In this document: positions 7,243-14,172 of the stretch, one piece after another | Position numbering within the stretch: the first letter of the stretch is position 1 | Layout of the letters: each line of letters opens with the position of its first letter | From: DATEJJ01 sp039649115 | GTDB lineage: Bacteria; Actinomycetota; Actinomycetes; Mycobacteriales; Micromonosporaceae | NCBI GenBank assembly: GCA_039649115.1 | Contig: JBBWZQ010000011.1 | Coordinates: 1-15,708 of the forward strand | Length of the DNA: 15,708 nt | Direction: 5' to 3' | Program-made: the position numbers and the translations under genes | Notes under the pieces: generated by a model | What the model was told of the DNA's origin: nothing | The model's input: the letters and a program-made list of their open reading frames with translations, nothing else | The model's database searches: none

Positions 7243-7255
7243 TACGCACCAGTAG
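7226..7255. promoter_or_regulatory. TetR dyad operator between tetR and the SCP2 gene
   Basis: The left arm CTACTGGCGCGTAA (7226-7239) and the right arm TTACGCACCAGTAG (7242-7255) are inverse complements at 13 of 14 positions, with a GG centre. It lies between divergent tetR and its neighbour and overlaps the -10 TAAGGT. The position and length are typical of TetR-family self-operators. A related copy is at 4135-4161. Confidence 0.8.
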
Positions 7256-7290
7256 CTTCTCTGCGTCAGGCCACATCTCCTGGAGGAACC

Positions 7291-7743
7291 ATGGCAGATT
7301 TCGACGCCGCCAGCTTCGCGTCGGTGGATCCCAAGCAATTCGCCCAGCTCGTGAAGAACACTCCGGATGCGAAGATCAAGGAAGTGTTCCAGAGCGACCA
7401 GCGCGGCAAGATCCTCGACGAGATCTTCGGTCGCATGCCGAGCCTGTTCCGCCCGGACCGCGCCGGCTCCACCAACGCCGTGATCCACTGGAACGTGGGC
7501 GACCGGCCGGACGGCGGCGCCGACACGTACGAGCTGGTCATCGCCGACGGGGCCTGCACCCTGTCGCCCAGCCCGCAGCACGACCCCAAGCTGTCCCTGA
7601 GCCTCGGCGCGGTCGAGTTCGTGAAGGTGGTCACCGGTACCGGCAACCCGGTCATGATGTTCATGACCGGCAAGCTGAAGGCGAAGGGGGACCTCGGCCT
7701 GGCCGCCAACATCGCCAATCTCTTCGACATCCCCAAGGCGTAG
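7291..7743 (+). CDS. SCP2 sterol-carrier-domain protein
   Basis: This 150-residue protein is a single SCP2-type sterol/lipid-binding domain. The domain covers about residues 30-140. Features include IHWNVGD, a TYELVIADGACTL strand, the hydrophobic SLSLGAVEFVKVVTG segment and the C-terminal MMFMTGKLKAKGDLGLAANI, which is the usual SCP2 ending. Such proteins bind acyl-CoAs or sterols and may present substrate to partner enzymes; no catalytic residues are expected. There is no signal peptide, so it is cytoplasmic. The start is ATG 7291 with GGAGGA at good spacing. It is the first gene of a unit with the dehydrogenase, which starts 2 bp after its stop. Confidence 0.88.
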   Translation: MADFDAASFASVDPKQFAQLVKNTPDAKIKEVFQSDQRGKILDEIFGRMPSLFRPDRAGSTNAVIHWNVGDRPDGGADTYELVIADGACTLSPSPQHDPKLSLSLGAVEFVKVVTGTGNPVMMFMTGKLKAKGDLGLAANIANLFDIPKA

Positions 7744-7745
7744 GC

Positions 7746-8960
7746 ATGGCGGAGTTCTCGCTCGACCTGACCGAGGAACAGCGGGATCTGCGGGACTGGG
7801 TCCACGGCTTCGCGGAGCAGGTCGTGCGCCCGGCCGCCGCCGAGTGGGACGCGCGGGAGGAGACCCCGTGGCCGCTGATCCAGGAAGCCGCGAAGATCGG
7901 CCTGTACGGGTTCGAGTTCCTCGCCAACTGCTGGGCCGATCCCGCCGGCCTGTCCCTGTGCCTCGCCAACGAGGAGCTGTTCTGGGGTGACGCCGGCATC
8001 GGCATGTCCCTGTTCGGCACCAGCCTCGCGGTCGCGGCCATCTACGGCTCCGGCACCCCCGAGCAGCTTCTGGAGTGGGTACCGCTGTGCTTCGGCGACG
8101 GCGACTCCCCGGCCGTGGCGGCGTTCTGCACCACCGAGCCGGAGGCCGGCTCGGACGTTTCCGCGATGCGGACCCGGGCGCGGTACGACGAGGCCACGGA
8201 CGAGTGGGTGCTGTCGGGCCAGAAGGCGTACGCGACCAACGGCGGGATCGCGCAGGTCCACGTGGTGACCGCGTCGGTCGACCCGGACCTGGGCGCGCGC
8301 GGGCAGGCGGCCTTCGTGGTGCCGCCCGGCACGGCGGGTCTGCAGGCGACCAAGAAGCTCAGGAAGCTCGGGCTGCGCGCGTCACACACCGCCGACGTGT
8401 TCCTGGACGAGGTACGGGTGCCGGGCCGCTGCCTGCTGGGCGACCGGGCGGCGCTGGACGAGCGGCTGACCCGCGCCCGGGCCGGGGAGCGGGCGGTCGG
8501 GCAGGCCGCGATGCGCACCTTCGAGCTGTCCCGGCCGACGGTCGGCGCGCAGGCCCTGGGCATCGCGCGGGCGGCGTACGAGTACGCGCTGGACTATGCG
8601 AAGAGCCGGGTGCAGTTCGGCCGCCCGATCATCGAGAACCAGGGGATCGCGTTCGCGCTGGCGGACATGCGCACCGAGATCGACGCCGCCCGGCTGCTGG
8701 TCTGGCGGGCCGCGTGGATGGGGCGCAACAACCGGCCGTTCGAGGCGGGCGAGGGCTCGATGTCCAAGCTCAAGGCCGGCGAGGTGGCGGTGGCGGTGAC
8801 CGAGAAGGCGGTGCAGGTGCTGGGCGGCGCGGGTTTTCTGCGGGAACACCCGGTGGAGAGGTGGTATCGAGACGCGAAGATATATACGATCTTCGAGGGT
8901 ACGTCCGAGATCCAACGGCTGGTGATCTCCCGGGCGGTTTCGGGCGTATACATCCGCTGA
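7746..8960 (+). CDS. Acyl-CoA dehydrogenase
   Basis: The 404-residue FAD enzyme would oxidise acyl-CoA to trans-2-enoyl-CoA, the first step of beta-oxidation. The family signatures are FCTTEPEAGSDVSA (first ACAD signature) and QVLGGAGFLREHPVERWYRDAKI (second signature). The catalytic base is Glu384 in IFEGTSEIQR, the MCAD-type position. An arginine-rich segment DERLTRARAGERAVG near residues 235-252 stands where many relatives have a short GEGFK-type turn. The start ATG is 2 bp after the SCP2 stop, suggesting coupling. The substrate cannot be read from the sequence; the neighbours suggest fatty or other aliphatic acyl-CoAs. Confidence 0.93.
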   Translation: MAEFSLDLTEEQRDLRDWVHGFAEQVVRPAAAEWDAREETPWPLIQEAAKIGLYGFEFLANCWADPAGLSLCLANEELFWGDAGIGMSLFGTSLAVAAIYGSGTPEQLLEWVPLCFGDGDSPAVAAFCTTEPEAGSDVSAMRTRARYDEATDEWVLSGQKAYATNGGIAQVHVVTASVDPDLGARGQAAFVVPPGTAGLQATKKLRKLGLRASHTADVFLDEVRVPGRCLLGDRAALDERLTRARAGERAVGQAAMRTFELSRPTVGAQALGIARAAYEYALDYAKSRVQFGRPIIENQGIAFALADMRTEIDAARLLVWRAAWMGRNNRPFEAGEGSMSKLKAGEVAVAVTEKAVQVLGGAGFLREHPVERWYRDAKIYTIFEGTSEIQRLVISRAVSGVYIR

Positions 8961-9019
8961 CACGGCGGCTCTGGTCGGTGCCATGACGCCGAGCCGCGAC
9001 CCGGAGCCGCCCCCACCCC

Positions 9020-10597
9020 ATGGGATCTACTGTGGACATTACGTTCCTGGCTGCCACCCTGGCACGCCGCGGCATGCTCAACCCCGGCCGGCCGATGCAG
9101 GTCGTCCGGCAACTCGACGAACTGCGTCGTTGGGGCTTCGGGCTGGCCGGCGAGCTGCGCGCCGCCGCCGCCCGCAGTCCCAGGCAGATCGCCATCATCG
9201 ACGAGGCGGGCTCGTACACCTATGCCCAGGTGCTGGAGCGCGCCGAGCGTATCGCCGCCGGGCTGCGCGGCGAACTGGGGGTCGGCCTGCCGGGGAGCAC
9301 GGAGGACCGGGTCGGGCTGCTGTGCCGCAACCACGCCGGCCTGATCGCCGGCATGGTCGCGACCAGTCTCCTCGGCGTGGACGCGGTGCTCGTCAACACC
9401 GGCCTGCCCCCCGCGCAACTGTCCGCCGTCGCCGAGGAGCAGCGGCTGCGGGTGCTGATCCACGACGCGGAGTTCCGCGAGCACGCGGCGGTGCTGCCCC
9501 GCGCCATCGAGCGGATCGACGAGTACCGGGTGGCCGGCCTGGTGCGGCACGCGCCGTCGGGCCGGGTGCACCGGCCCGAGCGGGAGGGGCGCACGATCGT
9601 CCTCACGTCGGGCACCACCGGCACACCCAAGGGCGCGCGGCGGCCCAACCCGGGCGGTCTCGCGCCGCTGGCCAGCATCATCTCGCGCATCCCGCTGCAC
9701 GTCCGCGAGCACATGATGATCGCGGCACCGGTCTTCCACACCTGGGGACTGGCCGCGCTGCAGATGGCGCTGGCCCTGCGCGGAACGGTCGTGCTGCAGC
9801 GCCGGTTCGACCCGCGCGCCACGCTCGCCGCCATCGAGGAGCACGAGTGCGGCGCGCTGTTCGCGGTGCCCGTGATGCTGCAGCGGCTGCTGGAGGTGAG
9901 CGGCCAGTCGCCGCGCCCGGCCCGGCTGCGCGTGGTGGCGGTCAGCGGCTCCGCCCTGCCCGGTGGCCTCGCCACCCGGTTCATGGACGCGTACGGCGAC
10001 GTGCTCTACAACCTGTACGGGTCGACCGAGGCGTCCTGGGCCAGCATCGCCACTCCCGCCGAGTTGCGGCACGCGCCGAGCACCGCGGGCCGCCCGCCGC
10101 GCGGTACCCGCGTCGCGATCCTCGGCAACGACGGCCAGCCGGTACCGCAGGGCCGGCCGGGGCGCATCTTCGTGGCCAACGAGATGCTCTTCGAGGGCTA
10201 CACCAACGGTTCGGCCCGGCAGACGCACAGCGGCCTGCTCGCCACCGGCGACCTCGGCCACATCGATCCGGAGGGCCTGCTGTTCGTCGACGGCCGGGAG
10301 GACGACATGATCGTCTCCGGTGGCGAGAACGTGTTTCCGTCCGAAGTGGAGGATCTGCTCGCCAGCCTGCCGCAGGTGCGCGAGGTCGCCGTGGTGGGCG
10401 TACCGGACCTGGAATTCGGCCAGCGGCTCGCCGCGTGGATCGCACTGCGGCCGGGCGAGCGGCTGGACGCCGAGGCGGTACGCGAGTACGTGCGCCGCAA
10501 CCTGGCCCGGTTCTCGGTACCGCGGGACATCCGGTTCATCGACGTCCTGCCCCGCAACGCGACCGGCAAGGTGGTGCCCCGCCTCCTACCGTGGTAG
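9020..10597 (+). CDS. Acyl-CoA synthetase (AMP-forming), FadD2/FadD12-like
   Basis: The 525-residue ANL-superfamily enzyme activates a carboxylic acid to acyl-AMP and then acyl-CoA. Visible motifs are the phosphate-binding loop LTSGTTGTPKG (195-205), YGSTEAS (333-339), ATGDLG, the hinge and lid segment GREDDMIVSGGENVFPSEVE, and the C-terminal catalytic lysine in NATGKV (Lys517). The N-terminal segment before the core resembles mycobacterial FadD2/FadD12 proteins, as remembered. The start is ATG 9020 or GTG 9032; the latter has GGGA six bases upstream. The gene lies 59 bp after the dehydrogenase with no terminator between, so it is probably in the same operon. Its 3' end overlaps that of convergent purD by 12 bp. 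Confidence 0.92.
   Translation: MGSTVDITFLAATLARRGMLNPGRPMQVVRQLDELRRWGFGLAGELRAAAARSPRQIAIIDEAGSYTYAQVLERAERIAAGLRGELGVGLPGSTEDRVGLLCRNHAGLIAGMVATSLLGVDAVLVNTGLPPAQLSAVAEEQRLRVLIHDAEFREHAAVLPRAIERIDEYRVAGLVRHAPSGRVHRPEREGRTIVLTSGTTGTPKGARRPNPGGLAPLASIISRIPLHVREHMMIAAPVFHTWGLAALQMALALRGTVVLQRRFDPRATLAAIEEHECGALFAVPVMLQRLLEVSGQSPRPARLRVVAVSGSALPGGLATRFMDAYGDVLYNLYGSTEASWASIATPAELRHAPSTAGRPPRGTRVAILGNDGQPVPQGRPGRIFVANEMLFEGYTNGSARQTHSGLLATGDLGHIDPEGLLFVDGREDDMIVSGGENVFPSEVEDLLASLPQVREVAVVGVPDLEFGQRLAAWIALRPGERLDAEAVREYVRRNLARFSVPRDIRFIDVLPRNATGKVVPRLLPW
10586..10597. repeat. Inverted repeat made of the two overlapping stop regions (synthetase/purD)
   Basis: CTACC (10586-10590) and GGTAG (10593-10597) are inverse complements around a GT centre. 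The right arm carries the synthetase stop TAG and the left arm the purD stop TAG on the opposite strand. The two genes overlap by exactly these 12 bp. It is too short to be a convincing terminator. Confidence 0.6.
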
Positions 10598-11794
10598 CGC
10601 GATGTCCCGCCGGTACTGGGCGCCGTCGAGGCCGATGCCGCTGGCGGTGTGGTACGCGGCTTCCCGGGCGGCCCCGAGGGTCGGACCCGTCGCCGTGCAG
10701 CAGAGCACCCGGCCGCCCGCCGAGACCAGCGCACCGTCCTCCCGGGTACGGGTACCGGCGTGCAGGACACCCGGCTGCGCGGCGCCGGTGATCACGTCAC
10801 CCACCCGCGGGGTGCCCGGGTAGCCCGCGGCGGCCAGTACCACCGTGACCGCGGCACCGGACCGCCACCTGGGCGGCGGGTGCTCCGCCAGCCGCCCGCC
10901 CGCCGCCGCCAGCAGCAGCCCCGCCAGCGGCGTCGCCAGCAGTGCCAGCACCACCTGGGTCTCCGGGTCCCCGAACCGGCAGTTGAACTCGATCACCTTG
11001 GGCCCGTCGGGCGTCAGCGCCAGCCCGACGTAGAGCAGCCCGGCGAATGGAGTGCCCCGCCGGCGCATCGCGAGAAGGGTCGGCCGCACCACGCGGGCCA
11101 GCACGTCGTCCACAAGGGACGGTGGCGCCCAGGGCAGCGGCGCGTACGCACCCATCCCGCCGGTGTTCGGGCCGGTGTCGCCGTCCCCGATCCGCTTGAA
11201 GTCCTGCGCCGGCAGCAACGGCACCGCGGTGTTCCCGTCGCACACGACGAACAGCGAGACCTCCGGCCCGGGCAGGTGTTCCTCGACCACGACCCGGCGG
11301 CAGCGACCCGCGTGTTCCAGGGCGGCGTCGCGGGAGGAGGTGACCACGACACCCTTGCCGGCGGCCAGCCCGTCGTCCTTCACCACGTACGGCGCGCCGA
11401 ACTCGTCGAGCGCGGCGGCCACCTCGTCCGGCGTCGCGCAGGTACGGGAGCGGGCGGTGGGCACGCCGGCGCCGGCCATCACGGACTTGGCGAACGTCTT
11501 GGAGCCCTCCAGCTGTGCGGCCGCGGCGGACGGGCCGAAGCAGGCGATGCCCTTGGCGCGGATCGCATCGGCCGCGCCGGCGACCAGCGGTGCCTCCGGT
11601 CCGACCACGACCAGGTCGGCGGCGAGTTCCACGGCGAGCCCGGCCAGCGCGTCCACATCGGACAGATCGGCCGGCAGCACCTGCGCGACCTGCGCGATGC
11701 CCGGGTTGCCGGGGGCGCAGTAGAGCGTTTCGCCGGCGAGTGCCAGGGCCAGCGCGTGCTCGCGACCCCCGGAGCCGAGCAGCAGGACCCTCAT
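10586..11794 (-). CDS. purD: Phosphoribosylamine-glycine ligase PurD (GAR synthetase)
   Basis: PurD joins glycine to phosphoribosylamine using ATP, the second step of purine synthesis. The 402-residue product starts MRVLLLGSGGREHALALALA. It has GPEAPLVAG in the N-terminal domain, the ATP-grasp domain (about 100-290, with KTFAKSVMAGAGVPTA and YVVKDDGLAAGKGVVV), TGPNTGGMGAYAP, and the metal-binding NCRFGDPETQ signature. The start ATG 11794-11792 overlaps the purA stop (ATGA). A longer reading to 13153 is only an out-of-frame passage through purA and is rejected. Length and motifs are complete. Confidence 0.96.
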   Translation of the reverse strand: MRVLLLGSGGREHALALALAGETLYCAPGNPGIAQVAQVLPADLSDVDALAGLAVELAADLVVVGPEAPLVAGAADAIRAKGIACFGPSAAAAQLEGSKTFAKSVMAGAGVPTARSRTCATPDEVAAALDEFGAPYVVKDDGLAAGKGVVVTSSRDAALEHAGRCRRVVVEEHLPGPEVSLFVVCDGNTAVPLLPAQDFKRIGDGDTGPNTGGMGAYAPLPWAPPSLVDDVLARVVRPTLLAMRRRGTPFAGLLYVGLALTPDGPKVIEFNCRFGDPETQVVLALLATPLAGLLLAAAGGRLAEHPPPRWRSGAAVTVVLAAAGYPGTPRVGDVITGAAQPGVLHAGTRTREDGALVSAGGRVLCCTATGPTLGAAREAAYHTASGIGLDGAQYRRDIALPR

Positions 11795-13086
11795 GCCGAA
11801 CCCAGGAGATCGTGCCGCACGACATTCTCCTCCCGGCCCGGGCCGACGCCGACCACGCTGACCCGCGCGCCGCACAGCTCCTCGACCCGCTCCACGTACC
11901 GCTGGGCGTTGACCGGCAGGTCGTCGAAGGTACGGGCCTTGGAGATGTCCTCCCACCAGCCGTCCAGCTGCTCGTACACCGGCTTGGCGTGGTGGAACGC
12001 GGTCTGCGTCATCGGCATCTCGGCGAGGATCTTCCCGTCCACCTCGTAGCCGACGCAGATCGGCACCTTCTCCATCCCGGACATGACGTCCAGCTTCGTC
12101 ACGACGAGGTCGGTGATCCCGTTCACCCTGACGGCGTACCGGCCGACGACCGCGTCGAACCAGCCGCACCGCCGCTCCCGGCCGGTGGTCGTCCCGTACT
12201 CCGCGCCGACCTTGAGCAGGTGCGCACCGTTGTCGTCGAACAACTCGGTCGGGAACGGGCCGGAGCCCACCCGGGTGGTGTACGCCTTGATCACGCCGAT
12301 CACCTGCGAGATCCGCGTCGGCGGGATGCCGGAGCCGACGCAGGCACCGCCGGACGTCGGGTTCGACGAGGTCACGAACGGGTAGGTGCCGTGGTCCACG
12401 TCGAGCAGGGTGGCCTGGGCCCCCTCCAGCAGCACGGTCTCGCCGCGCTCCACCGCGGTACCGAGCACCAGCCGGGTGTCCGCGATGTAGGGCTGCATCC
12501 GCCGCGCGTAGTCGAGGTACTCCTCGACCACGGCCGACACGTCCAGCGCCTTGCGGTTGTACACCTTGACCAGGATCTGGTTCTTCTCCCGCAGCACCAT
12601 CTCCAGCTTCTGCCCCAGGATGCCCGGGTCGAGCAGGTCCTGCACCCGGATCCCGACGCGGGCGACCTTGTCCCCGTAGGCCGGCCCGATGCCCCGCCCG
12701 GTGGTGCCGATCCGCGCCGAACCGAGGTAGCGCTCGACCACCCGGTCCAGCGCCCGGTGGTGCGGCATGATCAGGTGAGCGTCCGCGGAGATCAGCAACC
12801 TCTCGCAGGACACGCCGCGTTCGGTCAGCCCGTCGATCTCGGAGAGCAGCACCTTCGGGTCGATCACCACGCCGTTGCCGATGACCGGGACGCAGCCCGG
12901 GGTGAGCACGCCCGAGGGCAGCAGGTGCAGCGCGTACTTGCTGCCGTCCGGCGTGATCACGGTGTGCCCGGCGTTGTTGCCGCCCTGGTAACGCACCACG
13001 TAGTCGACCCGACCGCCGAGCAGGTCGGTAACCTTGCCTTTGCCCTCGTCGCCCCATTGGGCGCCGATGAGCACGATCGCTGGCAT
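11791..13086 (-). CDS. purA: Adenylosuccinate synthetase PurA
   Basis: PurA uses GTP to join aspartate to IMP, giving adenylosuccinate, the first step of the AMP branch; PurB then completes AMP. With the ATG at 13086 the product is 431 residues and starts MPAIVLIGAQWGDEGKGK. The catalytic pair falls at Asp13 (WGDEGKGK) and His41 (NNAGHT), as in the family. Other motifs are GTTGRGIGPAYGDK, LLEGAQATLLDVDHGTYPFVTSSN and the C-terminal GPGREE. An in-frame ATG at 13092 is only two bases after GGAGG, while 13086 is eight bases after it, so 13086 is preferred. The stop overlaps the purD start by 4 bp. Confidence 0.96.
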   Translation of the reverse strand: MPAIVLIGAQWGDEGKGKVTDLLGGRVDYVVRYQGGNNAGHTVITPDGSKYALHLLPSGVLTPGCVPVIGNGVVIDPKVLLSEIDGLTERGVSCERLLISADAHLIMPHHRALDRVVERYLGSARIGTTGRGIGPAYGDKVARVGIRVQDLLDPGILGQKLEMVLREKNQILVKVYNRKALDVSAVVEEYLDYARRMQPYIADTRLVLGTAVERGETVLLEGAQATLLDVDHGTYPFVTSSNPTSGGACVGSGIPPTRISQVIGVIKAYTTRVGSGPFPTELFDDNGAHLLKVGAEYGTTTGRERRCGWFDAVVGRYAVRVNGITDLVVTKLDVMSGMEKVPICVGYEVDGKILAEMPMTQTAFHHAKPVYEQLDGWWEDISKARTFDDLPVNAQRYVERVEELCGARVSVVGVGPGREENVVRHDLLGSA

Positions 13087-13182
13087 CTCCATCGCCTCCA
13101 GGGCCTGCGGTCCCGAAATGCCGAGTAACCCCGGGATGCCAGGCTAACAACAAAGGCTCAAGACAGAACGACGGAGGTCCTC

Positions 13183-14148
13183 ATGGCGGACGTGGTGCTG
13201 CTGCTGACGTTCGCCGAGACCGCGCCGTCCGCGTCCGGTTGCGGTTCCTGTGGGGGTACCGGCGGGGCCTGCGCGACGCCCGCTCCCGGTGCGGTCGACT
13301 GTGCCTCGGCGCCGCCGCGCGCGGCCGTTCTCGGGTGCCGGGACGCCCTGGTCGCGGATGGTGCTCATGTCGAGATCGTCGCGGTGGACGCGGATGCGGA
13401 GATCGACGCGCTGCTGTCCCGGCTCGACGGGCCGGCCCGGCCGGACGGCCTGCGCTGGCCGGCCGCCGGCGGTCCCCGGCTCGTCGTGGCGTGCGCCGTG
13501 GACGGGCAGCTGCGGGCGGTACTGCGCCGGATGGTCCGCCGGTACGCGCCACCGCCCAGCAGGCGGCCGAGCGACTTGCCGGCTACACGTACTATGCCCG
13601 ACTTACCGGCGATCGGTATCCTGCCCCTGGACCGGTCGGCCACGGGAGACCTCGCCGAGCGGCTCGATCTGCCCCGGGACCCGGCCGAGGTGGCCAAGGC
13701 GGTGCTGCACGGTCAGGTGCGGCGGCTCGACCTGCTGCGCGACGACCGCGGCTCGGTCACCGCGCACGGTGCCCTGCTCGCCGGTGCGGCACCCTGGTCC
13801 GGGCGGATCGAGGTGGACGACGTGGTGCTCGCGGAGCCGGACGAGCCGGTACTGGCCTGCGCGATCGCCAACGCCGACGGGTACGCGACCGTGGCCGGGC
13901 TGCCGCTGGCGGCCGGTGCCGATCCGTCCGACGGTTCGGTGACGGTCGCGGTAGCCATACCGGTGGTCAATCGTTCAGTTCTGGGAAGGCAACGGGTACG
14001 GATCGAGGTGCGGCGGGTACGCGGCCGGGCGGTCAGCGTCGCACCCCGGGAGGAGGTTCCGTACCTCGATGACGGCGTGGCCGGCACACTCGGCCGCAAA
14101 CGGAGCTGGTGGATCGAGCCCGGTGCCTGGGGCGTGTTCCGCCCGTAG
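13183..14148 (+). CDS. Diacylglycerol-kinase-like protein with N-terminal cysteine cluster and degenerate motifs
   Basis: The function is not established. The 321-residue product resembles the diacylglycerol/lipid kinase (DAGK_cat, YegS-like) fold by pattern. ALVADGAHVEIV (about 55-66) is followed by LVVACAVDGQL (100-110) where kinases have GGDGT, then GILPLDRSATGDLAERLDLP (145-164) where they have PLGTGNDFAR, then a C-terminal beta domain ending in VAPREEVPYLDDG and EPGAWGVF. The glycine-rich motifs are altered, so kinase activity is doubtful. The nucleotide-loop region at the N-terminus is replaced by Cys20, Cys23, Cys30, Cys40 and Cys52 among Gly and Ala. The start ATG 13183 has GGAGG upstream. 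It is divergent from purA and 24 bp ahead of the ATPase gene, in the same frame. Confidence 0.65.
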   Translation: MADVVLLLTFAETAPSASGCGSCGGTGGACATPAPGAVDCASAPPRAAVLGCRDALVADGAHVEIVAVDADAEIDALLSRLDGPARPDGLRWPAAGGPRLVVACAVDGQLRAVLRRMVRRYAPPPSRRPSDLPATRTMPDLPAIGILPLDRSATGDLAERLDLPRDPAEVAKAVLHGQVRRLDLLRDDRGSVTAHGALLAGAAPWSGRIEVDDVVLAEPDEPVLACAIANADGYATVAGLPLAAGADPSDGSVTVAVAIPVVNRSVLGRQRVRIEVRRVRGRAVSVAPREEVPYLDDGVAGTLGRKRSWWIEPGAWGVFRP

Positions 14149-14172
14149 CATGACACCTGGGGGAGGGTGACG

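Noticed and set aside
10586..13153. A single 855-codon reading frame across purD and purA
   Set aside because: Only 10586-11794 encodes PurD. The upstream part reads through purA in the wrong frame on the same strand, giving Arg/Gly-rich sequence, while purA has its own complete frame and purD its own ATG.
13087..13182. Promoters in the purA divergent region
   Set aside because: TTGAGC and TAGCCT can be read on the minus strand, but no -35/-10 pair has acceptable spacing, so no promoter is called.
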